Below, one piece after another: positions 14,406 to 23,218 of a stretch of DNA of 64,000 nucleotides. The stretch is from CAYPGJ01 sp050174775. GTDB taxonomy: Bacteria > Planctomycetota > Phycisphaerae > Phycisphaerales > UBA1924. Location: contig JBFXJP010000001.1 in NCBI GenBank assembly GCA_050174775.1, positions 434,001 through 498,000 on the forward strand. Direction: 5' to 3'. Position numbers and translations under genes: made by a program. Position 1 is the stretch's first letter. The number at the start of each line of letters is the position of its first letter. Under the pieces are notes generated by a model. It did no database searches and was not told the origin of the DNA. It worked only from the letters and a program-made list of their open reading frames with translations.

Positions 14406-16847
14406 ATGTCGGGCCGGCGCGCCATCTATGAGATCCCGCTGCTCGTGTCGCCGGAGGGCGACGCGTCGCGCGCCGCGCGAGTGGAGCACTTCCTCTCGCA
14501 TCTGCGCGGCGAATCGGGCGTCCACCTCGCGGAAGTGACGGAGCACGAGGGCCAACCGCTGCTGCGGGCGGAGGTCGACCCCAAGGCGGTGTCGGCGGGC
14601 ACGATCGAGCGGTGGGCTCGCCACTCCGGTCTGACGATCCGGGAGCGTTGGGCGCAGGTGGTGCTGGGTGTGGACGGGATGGTGTCGCGCGCGAGCGAAT
14701 CGGCGATCGAATCGGCGCTCGAGGGGCTGCCGAACGTGCGCGCCTCGGCGAGTTTCCCGTCGCGCACCGTGCGCATCGAGTTCGACCGGACGCGCTGCCA
14801 GCTCGCGGAGATCGCGATGCGGCTCTCGCGCATGGGGTTCCGGCTCAAGCCGCTCTCGCACAGGGAGCGCGAGTCGGAGGAGGGACTGCGCCGGTTCCTG
14901 CACGTGGAGCGGGCCTGGGAGCGGGCATGGCTGGTGTTCCGGGGGCTGTCGAACAACCCGCTCGCCGAGGCGGTGGGCGGCGCCGCGGCGCTCGTGGCGG
15001 GGTTCATCGCGGAGCGCGCGGGCGCGCCGGAATGGGCGGTGTTCGGGCTGTACGGGCTTTCGTATCTCGCGGCCGGGAGCGGCGCAGCGCGGGACGCGGT
15101 GCTCTCGCTCGCGCGAAGGCAGTTCAGCATCGATCTCTTGATGTTCGTGGCGGCGATCGGCGCCGGGGCCATCGGGCACATGGCCGAGGGGGCGCTGCTG
15201 CTGACGCTGTTCGCCTTCGGGCACGCGGGCGAGGCGCTCGCGATGGACCGCGCGAAGCGCGCGATCGAGGGGATGAACCAGATCGCGCCGGACGTGGCGA
15301 GCGTGCGCACGCCGGAGGGCGTGCGCGAGGTCCGGGTGGAGGACTTGAGCGTCGGCGACGTGGTCGTGATCCGGCCGGGAGAGCGGTGCCCGGCGGACGG
15401 TGTTGTGACGCTCGGGTACTCGGCCGTCGATGAGTCGGCGATCACGGGGGAATCCACGCCCGCGGAGAAGAGCGAGGGGGCGCGGGTGTTCGCGGGCACG
15501 CTCAACGGGGACGGGCTGCTCGAAGCGCGCGTGGAGAAGGTGGCGTCGGAATCGACGCTCGCCAAGGCCATCCGGCTCATCGAGGAAGCGCAGACGCGGC
15601 GCTCTCCGACCGAATTGCTCGCGGCGCGCGTGGAGCGGTACTACGTGCCGGTGGTGCTGTTCGCCACCGCGGCGTTGCTGGTGGGCGGGCCCGCCGCATG
15701 GGGTTGGGGGTGGGGCGCGTGGAAAGAGTGGTTCTACCGGTCGATGGCGTTCCTTACCGCGGCTTCGCCGTGCGCGTTGGCGATCTCGACGCCCGCCGCG
15801 GTGCTGAGCGCGCTGGCGCGTTCAGCGCGCATGGGCGTGCTCATCAAGGGCGGGGCGCATCTGGAGTCGCTCGGCCGGCTCCGCGCCGTGGCCGTGGACA
15901 AGACGGGCACGCTCACGGAAGGGAAGCCCGTGGTCGTTGCGGTGGATGCGCTCTCGGGCGCGAGCGAGGAGGAGGCGCTGTTCACCGCGGCGAGCGCGGA
16001 GGCGGGCAGCGCCCACCCGCTCGCGGAGGCCGTGTGCGAGGCGGCATCATCGCGCGGGTGGGACGGTCTGAACGCGGAGCGCGTGCAGCAGGTGGTGGGG
16101 AAGGGGTTGAGAGCGTGGGCGCGAGGGTTGGAGATCGAGATAGGCAGCCTCAAAATGTTCCCGGAGGCGCCGCACGAGGTGCGCGAGCGCGTGGCGGCGC
16201 GCCAGCGTGAGGGCGCCACAGCCGTGGCGGTGCGCAAGGCCGGACGCTTCCTCGGCGTGATCGCGCTCCGGGATGAGCCCAGGCCGGACGCGCCGAGATT
16301 CGCCGACTCGCTGCGTGACCTGGGAGTGCAGCGCGTGGTGATGCTCACGGGCGACCACGAGGGCACGGCGTCCGCGCTGCGCGAACGGCTCGGGCTCGAC
16401 GAGCACCGCGCCGAGCTGCTGCCCGAGGACAAGGTCCGCGCCATCGACGAACTGCGGGAGAAGTACGGCGTGGTCGCGATGGTAGGGGACGGGGTGAACG
16501 ATGCGCCCGCGTTGGCCGCGGCGAGCGTGGGCGTGGCGATGGGCGCAGCCGGGTCGGACGTTGCGCTCGAGACGGCGGACGTGGCGCTCCTGCGGGACGA
16601 TCTCTCGAAGTTCTCCGCGGTCGTGCGCCTCGCGAAGTTTGCGCGCGTGATCGTGGCTCAGAACGTGGTGATTGCGCTGGGAGTGATCGTCGTGCTGGCG
16701 CCGCTCGCGGCGTTCGGACAGGCGCGCATCGGCTGGGCCGTGGTCTTCCACGAGGGAAGCACGGTGGTGGTCGTGCTGAACGCGCTGCGTTTGCTGGGCT
16801 TCCGGGCGGAGCCCACGGCTCACGAACAGAAAAAACGCCGCGATTAA
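14406..16847 (+). CDS. P1B-4-type heavy-metal-translocating ATPase (CoaT/CtpD-like)
   Basis: An 813-aa inner-membrane metal export ATPase. The P-type machinery is complete: actuator TGES in SAITGESTPAEKSEG, phosphorylation site DKTGTLTEG, the HP motif in GSAHPLAEAV, and hinge MVGDGVNDAPALA. The membrane metal motif reads TAASPCALAIST, so SPC replaces the CPC of copper and zinc pumps. The last helix region carries FHEGSTVVVVLNALR. SPC plus HEGxT defines the P1B-4 class, whose members export Co2+, Fe2+ or related ions. The N-terminal 180 residues resemble two heavy-metal-associated folds but have no CxxC ligand pair. The start ATG at 14406 is 48 bp after the anti-sigma gene, so co-transcription is possible. 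Confidence 0.9.
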   Translation: MSGRRAIYEIPLLVSPEGDASRAARVEHFLSHLRGESGVHLAEVTEHEGQPLLRAEVDPKAVSAGTIERWARHSGLTIRERWAQVVLGVDGMVSRASESAIESALEGLPNVRASASFPSRTVRIEFDRTRCQLAEIAMRLSRMGFRLKPLSHRERESEEGLRRFLHVERAWERAWLVFRGLSNNPLAEAVGGAAALVAGFIAERAGAPEWAVFGLYGLSYLAAGSGAARDAVLSLARRQFSIDLLMFVAAIGAGAIGHMAEGALLLTLFAFGHAGEALAMDRAKRAIEGMNQIAPDVASVRTPEGVREVRVEDLSVGDVVVIRPGERCPADGVVTLGYSAVDESAITGESTPAEKSEGARVFAGTLNGDGLLEARVEKVASESTLAKAIRLIEEAQTRRSPTELLAARVERYYVPVVLFATAALLVGGPAAWGWGWGAWKEWFYRSMAFLTAASPCALAISTPAAVLSALARSARMGVLIKGGAHLESLGRLRAVAVDKTGTLTEGKPVVVAVDALSGASEEEALFTAASAEAGSAHPLAEAVCEAASSRGWDGLNAERVQQVVGKGLRAWARGLEIEIGSLKMFPEAPHEVRERVAARQREGATAVAVRKAGRFLGVIALRDEPRPDAPRFADSLRDLGVQRVVMLTGDHEGTASALRERLGLDEHRAELLPEDKVRAIDELREKYGVVAMVGDGVNDAPALAAASVGVAMGAAGSDVALETADVALLRDDLSKFSAVVRLAKFARVIVAQNVVIALGVIVVLAPLAAFGQARIGWAVVFHEGSTVVVVLNALRLLGFRAEPTAHEQKKRRD

Positions 16848-16856
16848 GCCGCGGCG
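16830..16856 (-). terminator. rho-independent terminator of the glutathione peroxidase gene
   Basis: Read on the minus strand, the 7-bp perfect stem CGCCGCG/CGCGGCG (16836-16842 with 16850-16856) with a 7-nt loop is followed by six T residues (16835 down to 16830). It lies 27 bp beyond the stop of the glutathione peroxidase gene. It overlaps the last codons of the convergent metal-ATPase gene, so the same stem is inside that reading frame. Confidence 0.8.
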
Positions 16857-16883
16857 TCCGGGGTCAGCACGTTGTTGCCTGGT

Positions 16884-17537
16884 TCACGCGCCCTTGGGCA
16901 CGGGCTGGACGAGGAGCTTGCCCAGCAACTCGACGACCTGCGGCTCGTCCGGCTTGGTCTTGGGGTGGAAGCGTTCGACGACGTTGCCGTGGCGGTCGAT
17001 CAGGAACTTGTCGAAGTTCCAACGGATCTCCCCGCCGAGCGGGTCGGGCAGGGAGGTGAGCTGCTTGTAGAGCGGATGCATGTCGCCGCCCTTCACGGAG
17101 ATCTTGGAGAACATCGGGAAGGTGACGTCGTACGTCTCCTTGCAGAAGGAGTCGATCTGGGCGTCCGAGCCGGGCTCCTGATCCATGAAGTTGTTGGCGG
17201 GGAAGGCGAGGATCACGAAGCCCTCGTCCTTGTGCTTGCGGTACAGGGCTTCGAGCGCTTCGTACTGGGGCGTGAGCCCGCACTTGCTCGCGGTGTTGAC
17301 GATCATCACCACCTTGCCGCGATATTCCGCGAGGTTCTGCTCGCTGCCGTCGATGCGCTTCAGGGTGTGCTTGAGTGGGGCATAGTCCGCAGCCGTCGAT
17401 GCGGCCGGCGCCTGCGCCGCGGGATCGTCCTTGTCGGCGCGGCTGCCCGCGCTCATGAAGATCACGCCGGACGCGGCCAGGATCGGGATCATCGCGGCGC
17501 CGGACTTGGACCCGCGGCAGGAGCAGAAGCACTTCAT
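16884..17537 (-). CDS. secreted glutathione peroxidase (Cys type)
   Basis: A 217-aa thiol peroxidase that reduces peroxides, probably with thioredoxin as donor as is usual for Cys-type members. Start ATG at 17537 has GGAG seven bases upstream. The N-terminus MKCFCSCRG precedes a hydrophobic stretch (MIPILAASGVIFMSAG), indicating export or membrane anchoring. Catalytic residues of the family are visible: the peroxidatic Cys in NTASKCGLTPQY, Gln in the FPANNF-to-QEPGS region, and Trp in RWNFDKFLID. The active-site residue is Cys, not selenocysteine. The gene faces away from the pterin synthase gene with 64 bp between starts and ends in a strong terminator. Confidence 0.9.
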   Translation of the reverse strand: MKCFCSCRGSKSGAAMIPILAASGVIFMSAGSRADKDDPAAQAPAASTAADYAPLKHTLKRIDGSEQNLAEYRGKVVMIVNTASKCGLTPQYEALEALYRKHKDEGFVILAFPANNFMDQEPGSDAQIDSFCKETYDVTFPMFSKISVKGGDMHPLYKQLTSLPDPLGGEIRWNFDKFLIDRHGNVVERFHPKTKPDEPQVVELLGKLLVQPVPKGA

Positions 17538-17601
17538 GAGGAATCTCCGTGTGTGGGACAGACCACAGTGTAGGTCGGCGTGCGTCGCGTAGGATGGTCG
17601 C

Positions 17602-18408
17602 GTGCCCGTCCGACTCACCAGAACAGTCCGCTTCAGCGTCAATGACGCTGGTCAGCGCGCGGGAGAACCCCCGCCGACCCAAACCAAAGCCGCGAACGGC
17701 TTCGCGGGCCACCCGCCGATGCGCGGGCTCGGGCGGCACTACGAGCTGGACGTGCACGCCCGCGGCAAGGTCGACGCGATCACGGGGTACTTCGTGAACA
17801 TCGCGGAGGTGGACTCGGCCGCACGTCGCGCCGCGATCCCCGTCATCCAGCGCGCGTGCGACGAGGGTGAGGGGGACGCCGGGGCGGTCCTCGTGCGCAT
17901 CGTCGAGGCCATGCGCGGCGAGATGGACGGCCGATTCTGCGGGGCCCGCTGGCGTCTCAGCCCCACCTACAGCCTCGAGATGGAGATCGACCGGATGGAC
18001 GTCGTGGTCATGCGGCAGCGGTTCGAGTTCGCGGCGGCACACCGCCTGCACGTCGCATCCCTGAGCGCCGAGGAGAACCGGCGCATCTTCGGCAAGTGCA
18101 ATCATCCCAGCGGTCACGGGCACAACTACCACGTCGAGCCGGCCGTGGAGGTGGGGAAGGGCTCGCGTTTCTCGCTTGCCGACCTGGAGCGCATCACGCA
18201 CGAGCGGGTGGTGTCGCGCTACGACCATACCTTCCTGAACGTGGACGCCCCGGAGTTCAGCGAGGACAAGGGCGTGACGCCGAGCGTCGAGAACATCGCG
18301 CGCGCGTGCTTCGAGCGTCTGGCGCCCGAGATCGAGGCGGCGGGGGGGCGTCTGCGCGAGGTGACGGTGTGGGAGACCGAAAAGACCTCCTGTACCTACC
18401 CGGCCTGA
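17602..18408 (+). CDS. double-domain 6-pyruvoyl-tetrahydropterin synthase / QueD-like protein
   Basis: A 268-aa protein with two T-fold units of the PTPS/QueD family. The C-terminal unit (about residues 133-268) has the full active site: zinc His in FEFAAAHRLH, KCNHPSGHGHNYH with catalytic Cys and two further His, YDHTFLN, PSVENIA and the substrate Glu in VWETEKTS. The N-terminal unit (about 1-130) keeps fold features such as GRHYELDVHARGKVD and GYFVNIAEVD, but reads VRFSVND where the zinc His should be and lacks the Cys-HGH motif, so it looks catalytically dead. QueD makes 6-carboxy-tetrahydropterin for queuosine; PTPS acts in biopterin synthesis. The CNHPSGHGHNY form is closer to PTPS. Start is GTG. 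It heads a run of envelope genes. Confidence 0.85.
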   Translation: MPVRLTRTVRFSVNDAGQRAGEPPPTQTKAANGFAGHPPMRGLGRHYELDVHARGKVDAITGYFVNIAEVDSAARRAAIPVIQRACDEGEGDAGAVLVRIVEAMRGEMDGRFCGARWRLSPTYSLEMEIDRMDVVVMRQRFEFAAAHRLHVASLSAEENRRIFGKCNHPSGHGHNYHVEPAVEVGKGSRFSLADLERITHERVVSRYDHTFLNVDAPEFSEDKGVTPSVENIARACFERLAPEIEAAGGRLREVTVWETEKTSCTYPA

Positions 18409-18430
18409 CCCGCCGGTACAGTCCGCCCAC

Positions 18431-19489
18431 GTGGAAGCGCCCAAGCGAATCCTGATCATCCGCCCCTCTGCGCTGGGGGACGTGTGCCGCAGCGTGCCCG
18501 CGTTGGCGAGCCTGCGCGCCGCCTTTCCCGAGAGCGAGATCGACTGGCTCGTGCGCGACGTCTACTCAGAGGCTGTTTCCGCTCACCCCATGCTCACACG
18601 CATCGTGCCCTTCGCGCGCGGCCAATTGCGCAACTGGTGGCGCAGCACTCACGCGGCCGCAGCGTTGCGGGACTTCCTCCATGCGTTGTGCAGCGCGAAC
18701 TACGACCTCGTGATCGATCTGCAGGGCCTCGCGCGGAGCGGGTTCTTCGCCTGGTCCACACGCGCGCCCCGTCGCATCGGCTTGGCCGACGCGCGCGAGC
18801 TGGGCTGGCTGGGGCTGACCGAGCGCATCCGCGTGCCGCGCGACACGCACACCGTCGACCGCATGCTCGCCGTGGTCGAGGGTGCAGGCATTCCCGCCGT
18901 GCGCGACATGCGGCTCTGCACCACCGACGCCTGGCGCGACTCGGCCCGCGGTTTCTCCGCCGGCGCCCGCTATGCCCTTCTCGCGCCCACCTCCGCATGG
19001 GCCGGCAAGCGTTGGCCCATCGACCGCTTCCGCGACGTCGCGCTGCACCTGCTCGCGAACACCAACGTCGAACGCGTCGTCGTCGTGGGAGGGAAAAGCG
19101 AGCGCGATCAGTGCGCCCCGCTCCTCGACCTCTCCACAACCGATCCCCGCATCGTCGACGCCGTCGGCAAAACCTCCGTCGGCGAGCTCATGGCGTTGGT
19201 CGAATCCGCGGCCATCGTCATCGCCAATGACTCCGCCGCCGCGCACATGGCCGTCGGCTTCGACCGCCCTCTCGTCTGCCTTTTCGGACCGACACGCATC
19301 GACCGGGTCGGCCCATACCGGCGGGAACATGATGTCCTGCAACACGTTGCGCCCGGCGAGCGCGTCACCCATAAGGACGAAGCCGCGGGGCGCGCCCTCA
19401 TGGACCGCATCACCACGCAAGAAGTCATCACGGCTTCCGAACAACGTCTGACAGGGGCGCCCTCGGTGCGCGTCTACGATGGACCATGA
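18431..19489 (+). CDS. glycosyltransferase family 9 (heptosyltransferase-like)
   Basis: A 352-aa GT-B glycosyltransferase like the ADP-heptose:LPS heptosyltransferases WaaC/WaaF. The N-terminal half opens with ILIIRPSALGDVCRSVPAL, the usual first strand and loop of the family, and has YDLVIDLQGLARSG. The C-terminal nucleotide-sugar half has LLAPTSAWAGKRWP, VVVVGGKSERD, VIANDSAAAHMAVG and LFGPTRIDRVGP. It likely adds a heptose or related sugar to the LPS core in the cytoplasm. Start is GTG, 22 bp after the pterin synthase gene; the end overlaps maf by four bases. The nearby hldE gene, which makes the heptose donor precursor, supports this role. Confidence 0.88.
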   Translation: MEAPKRILIIRPSALGDVCRSVPALASLRAAFPESEIDWLVRDVYSEAVSAHPMLTRIVPFARGQLRNWWRSTHAAAALRDFLHALCSANYDLVIDLQGLARSGFFAWSTRAPRRIGLADARELGWLGLTERIRVPRDTHTVDRMLAVVEGAGIPAVRDMRLCTTDAWRDSARGFSAGARYALLAPTSAWAGKRWPIDRFRDVALHLLANTNVERVVVVGGKSERDQCAPLLDLSTTDPRIVDAVGKTSVGELMALVESAAIVIANDSAAAHMAVGFDRPLVCLFGPTRIDRVGPYRREHDVLQHVAPGERVTHKDEAAGRALMDRITTQEVITASEQRLTGAPSVRVYDGP

Positions 19490-20109
19490 CCAGAGCACGG
19501 AAGCTCATCCTCGCCAGCGTCTCACCCCGCAGGTCACTCCTCCTGCGAGAGGCCGGCTTTGCGCACGAGACGCTCGTCCCTCCCCTCGATGACGCCGCTC
19601 TTGATCCCGGTGACGCCCCCCCGCGCCGCTGGGTGGCCGCGCTCGCATACCTCAAAGCCGCCTCCGCGCTCCGCACCATGCCGCGTGAGCGCGCCGCGGA
19701 CGCCGTCCTCCTCGGCGCCGACACCCTCGTCGTCAAGGACGGCGAGATGATCGGCAAGCCCGCAAACGCCGATGACGCGCGCCGCATCCTTCGACGCCTC
19801 TCCGCAGGGTCGCACGAGGTGCTCACGGGCGCCGCACTCGTCGCGCTCGACGGCGAGCGTGAGATCCTTGTCGACGCCACGCGCGTCCGTGTGGGCGCCA
19901 TCCCCGAAGGCGTGCTCGAGGAGTACGTTGCCTCCGGGCAGTGGGAGGGCAAGGCAGGCGCCTACAACCTGGCCGAGCGCCTCGAAGCGGGCTGGCCCAT
20001 CGAGTTCGAGGGCGACCCCGGGACGATCATGGGCCTGCCGATGCGCCGCCTCACCCCAAGGCTCGACCGCTGGCTGGCGGGCAACCCGTGTGCCGGGCAC
20101 GCGTCGTGA
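19486..20109 (+). CDS. maf: Maf-family nucleotide pyrophosphatase
   Basis: A 207-aa Maf/YhdE-type enzyme that hydrolyses non-canonical or canonical nucleoside triphosphates such as dTTP or UTP to monophosphates. Recognisable parts are the start LILASVSPRRSLLLREAG, the catalytic ADTLVVKDGEMIGKP region (about residues 80-95), the EGKAGAYNLAERLE segment and the GLPMRRL end. The usual conserved GKAGAYxIQ here reads GKAGAYNLA. The gene overlaps GT9 by ATGA and the next gene by GTGA, so the three are translationally coupled. Confidence 0.92.
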   Translation: MTRARKLILASVSPRRSLLLREAGFAHETLVPPLDDAALDPGDAPPRRWVAALAYLKAASALRTMPRERAADAVLLGADTLVVKDGEMIGKPANADDARRILRRLSAGSHEVLTGAALVALDGEREILVDATRVRVGAIPEGVLEEYVASGQWEGKAGAYNLAERLEAGWPIEFEGDPGTIMGLPMRRLTPRLDRWLAGNPCAGHAS

Positions 20110-20528
20110 CGTCCGCGGGGGTGCTCTCGCCGTGGCTCGTGATGCCCGTCACCATCGCGCTCATGGGCCTCGTCGCGCTCTACCAGGCCTGGCTCGCGCG
20201 CGTCCCGATGCCCCGCTGGCGCCGTCGGCTCCGCGCGGCCAACGGCTGGGTCATGCTCCTCGGCCTGCCCGCCATCGGCGCCGGCTTCTCTCTCGTCAGC
20301 CCGCAGACCAGCCCCGCCTGGTTCGTGGCCGTCTGGGCGTTCGGGCTGATCATGGTCGCCTGCGCGGTCATCCTCGCGCTCACCGACCTGGCCATCTCCG
20401 CCGCGCTCGGCCGGGAGGCGCGAGCGGCCATGTCGCAACTCATGCACAATCATGTCGATGAGCCGAACGCCCGGCACGATGCGCGCAACGGTGGTCGACC
20501 CCAGGGGCAGGGGGAGCGCGCGCCCTGA
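20106..20528 (+). CDS. small membrane protein of unknown function
   Basis: A 140-aa protein with three predicted membrane segments: about residues 7-25 (LSPWLVMPVTIALMGLVALY), 42-62 (WVMLLGLPAIGAGFSLVS) and 68-92 (WFVAVWAFGLIMVACAVILAL). A basic loop WLARVPMPRWRRRLR separates the first two. I do not recognise the family. Translation starts at a GTG that overlaps the maf stop (GTGA), and the last 77 bases overlap the lpxK frame. The polar tail (about 105-140) lies entirely in the overlap region and may not be under selection of its own. Confidence 0.7.
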   Translation: MTSAGVLSPWLVMPVTIALMGLVALYQAWLARVPMPRWRRRLRAANGWVMLLGLPAIGAGFSLVSPQTSPAWFVAVWAFGLIMVACAVILALTDLAISAALGREARAAMSQLMHNHVDEPNARHDARNGGRPQGQGERAP

Positions 20529-21606
20529 CGCCGCGCTCCTCGTGCCGAAGCCACCCCTCCCCGGTCCGCTCGGCCTTCTCGCCTCACGCGTCTACCAGTC
20601 CGTCGTCAGCCGACGCAACGCCCGCTTCGATCGCGGCGAACGCGTCGAGCGCATGCCCGTCCCCGTGATCAGCGTCGGCAACCTCAGCGTGGGAGGCACC
20701 GGAAAGACCCCCATGGTCATGTGGGCCGTGCGCGCGCTTCACACCCGCGCCGTCCACGCCGCCATCGCCATGCGCGGCTACGGCGCCACACGCGACGCCC
20801 GCTCCGACGAGCACGAGGAATATCTCGGACGCCTCTGGGACCTCCGCACGCCCGTCGTTGCCGACCCCAAACGCGCCGAAGCGATCCGAGGCCTCCTCGT
20901 GCGCGACCCCACCGTCCAGGCCGTGGTACTCGACGACGGCTTCCAGCACCGCTTCGTCGCGCGCAACGCCGACCTCGTCCTCATCGACGCCACGCGCGAC
21001 CCGTTCCACGACCGCTGCCTCCCTGCTGGTTGGCTCCGCGAGCCCGTGGCCTCACTCTCGCGTGCCCACGCCGTCATCCTGACGCGCGTACACGCTGTAC
21101 CGGAGCGCGACATCCGCGCCCTGAAAGACAACATCGCGCGCATCAACCCCCGCGCCCCCGTGGCCGGCGCCTACACCGAGTGGGAATCCATCGAAACACC
21201 CACAGGCGCCCGCGCCCCCGACGCCCTCAACGGCAAACGCATCCATGTCGTCTGCGCCATCGGCAATCCGGGCGCATTCGTGGCGCAGGCCCGAGCCCAC
21301 GGCGCCATCATCAACTCCATCGACGCGCTCCGCGATCACGCGCGCTACAGCCCCGCGTGGACCCAGACCATGCTCGAGCGCGCCCGAGACCGACGCTGCG
21401 ACATCGTCCTCACCACAGGCAAGGACTGGGTCAAGCTCCGTGCCGCTATGCCGCCCGAAGCGCCCGCCGATGCGCCAACGCCGCACAGCGCGCGACCCCA
21501 CACGCCTCTCCCCCAGGTCTGGCGCCCCCGTGCCGCCATCTCCTGGGCATGGGGCGAGAGCGAAATCCTCGGCCTTCTGGAACGGGCCTGCGTGCGACAG
21601 GGGTGA
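20452..21606 (+). CDS. lpxK: tetraacyldisaccharide 4'-kinase
   Basis: LpxK phosphorylates the 4' position of the lipid A disaccharide at the inner membrane. The 384-aa protein has the membrane-proximal N-terminus LASRVYQSVVSRRN, the P-loop SVGNLSVGGTGKTPM (about residue 80), AIAMRGYGA, AVVLDDGFQHR with the catalytic Asp region, and VCAIGNPGAF. The first about 25 residues overlap the preceding gene. ATGs at 20452 and 20479 are both possible starts and neither has a clear ribosome site. Together with hldE, waaA and GT9 in the window it shows the cell makes lipid A-based LPS. Confidence 0.93.
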   Translation: MSMSRTPGTMRATVVDPRGRGSARPDAALLVPKPPLPGPLGLLASRVYQSVVSRRNARFDRGERVERMPVPVISVGNLSVGGTGKTPMVMWAVRALHTRAVHAAIAMRGYGATRDARSDEHEEYLGRLWDLRTPVVADPKRAEAIRGLLVRDPTVQAVVLDDGFQHRFVARNADLVLIDATRDPFHDRCLPAGWLREPVASLSRAHAVILTRVHAVPERDIRALKDNIARINPRAPVAGAYTEWESIETPTGARAPDALNGKRIHVVCAIGNPGAFVAQARAHGAIINSIDALRDHARYSPAWTQTMLERARDRRCDIVLTTGKDWVKLRAAMPPEAPADAPTPHSARPHTPLPQVWRPRAAISWAWGESEILGLLERACVRQG

Positions 21607-21688
21607 TACTGTTCCCCTTCAACCCCTCGTCCTCCCGGCCCCCCGGACTCCCCTGATCCCCCGGACCCCGGCATTTCCCCCACCCGAC

Positions 21689-23191
21689 ATGGCCGCCGCA
21701 CGCGAACGATCCCTCCTCGAAGCGCTCGCCCACTGGCGCGAGTTCCGCGCGCTCGTCGTCGGCGATTTCATGCTGGATGAGCTCGTCTACGGCGACGCCG
21801 AGCGCCTCGCGCCCGACGCACCAGTTCCCGTGCTCGCCGTGAAACGCACCGAGCGTCGCGCCGGCGGCGCGGCCAACGTCTGCCTCGATCTCGTTGCCAT
21901 GCGCGCCAAGGTCGAGGCCTTCGGGCTCGTCGGGCGCGACAGCGAGGGCGGCGCAATACGCGATGCCCTCGAGCAAGAGGGCGTCAGCGTCGAAGGCATC
22001 GTCGACGCCTCCGACCGACCGACGACCCTCAAGCAGTCCGTCATCGGCCTCGCGCAGCACCGCCATCCCCAGAAGATGTTCCGCGTCGACCGGGAGTCCT
22101 GCGGGCCCATCGCGCACGCCGACGCGGGCGTCCTCCTCGACCGCTTCCGTCGCGCCCTCCCAGGCGCCGACGTCGTCCTCCTTGAGGACTACAACAAGGG
22201 CGTCTGCTCCCCCGAGGTCTGTCGCGCCGTCATCGACGCGGCTCGCGCCGCGGGCGTCCCCGTCCTCGTCGATCCCGCCGCCATCTCCGACTACTCGCGC
22301 TACGCCCACGCCACCTGCATCACGCCTAACCGAAGCGAGGCCGAGAAGGCCGGCGGCGCCCCCGCGCAGAGCGCAGATGTCGTCAAGGCATGGGGCGCGG
22401 TCGGAACGAGGCTCATCAACGCACAGAAGTTCGAGGCCGTGGTGCTCACGCTCGACCGTGAGGGCGCGCTGCTCGCACAGGCGGGCGGTCGCGCCACCCA
22501 CGTCCCCACCGTCGCACGTCAGGTGTACGACGTCACCGGCGCCGGGGACATGGTGCTGGCGGCGCTCGCGGCAGCCCGCGCCAACGGCATGACCTGGGAG
22601 GACGCCACCCGCTTCGCCAACGTGGCGGCGGGCCTTGAGGTCGAGGTCTTCGGCGTGCAGCCCATCCCCCTCGAACGCATCCACAAGAGCGTCCTCTCGC
22701 TCTACGGCCAGGTCCGCGGCAAGGAGCGCACGCTCGACGAAGCGCTCGTCGAGGTCGGCGCACTCCGACGCGAGGGCAAGCGCGTCGTCTTCACCAACGG
22801 CTGCTTCGATCTCCTGCACGCGGGCCACATCGGCCTGCTCCGCTTCGCGCGCGGGCAGGGCGATGCGCTCATCGTCGGCCTCAATTCAGACGACTCGGTG
22901 CGCAGGCTCAAGGGCCCCGAGCGACCCGTCCAGAACGAGCACGACCGCGCCGACATCCTCTCCGAGCTCGAGTCCGTCTCGATGGTGATCGTCTTCGACG
23001 AGGACACCCCGATGCGCCTCATCGAGGCCGTCCGCCCCGACGTGCTCGTCAAGGGCGGCGATTATGCGCAGGACGAAGTGGTCGGCGGCGAGTTCGTGAA
23101 GGCCGGAGGCGGGAAGGTTGTCCTCGCGCCGCTGACACAGGGCCGCAGCACCACCAGCGTCGTGGCGCGCATCAAGGGCCGCGCCGACTGA
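21689..23191 (+). CDS. hldE: bifunctional heptose 7-phosphate kinase / heptose 1-phosphate adenylyltransferase
   Basis: HldE carries out two steps of ADP-heptose synthesis for the LPS core. The 500-aa protein has an N-terminal ribokinase-fold kinase (about 1-330; RRAGGAANVCLDL, VLLEDYNKG, and the catalytic DVTGAGDMVLAALA). Its C-terminal cytidylyltransferase-fold domain (about 360-500) has FTNGCFDLLHAGHIGLL, LIVGLNSDDSVRRLKGP and LVKGGDY. Both active sites look intact. The ATG at 21689 was chosen because it gives the normal N-terminus; the open frame upstream is the lpxK gene in another frame. It lies 82 bp after lpxK and 27 bp before nadC. Confidence 0.95.
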   Translation: MAAARERSLLEALAHWREFRALVVGDFMLDELVYGDAERLAPDAPVPVLAVKRTERRAGGAANVCLDLVAMRAKVEAFGLVGRDSEGGAIRDALEQEGVSVEGIVDASDRPTTLKQSVIGLAQHRHPQKMFRVDRESCGPIAHADAGVLLDRFRRALPGADVVLLEDYNKGVCSPEVCRAVIDAARAAGVPVLVDPAAISDYSRYAHATCITPNRSEAEKAGGAPAQSADVVKAWGAVGTRLINAQKFEAVVLTLDREGALLAQAGGRATHVPTVARQVYDVTGAGDMVLAALAAARANGMTWEDATRFANVAAGLEVEVFGVQPIPLERIHKSVLSLYGQVRGKERTLDEALVEVGALRREGKRVVFTNGCFDLLHAGHIGLLRFARGQGDALIVGLNSDDSVRRLKGPERPVQNEHDRADILSELESVSMVIVFDEDTPMRLIEAVRPDVLVKGGDYAQDEVVGGEFVKAGGGKVVLAPLTQGRSTTSVVARIKGRAD

Positions 23192-23218
23192 TCGGGCGCC
23201 TTTTCCACGGGTCCACCC

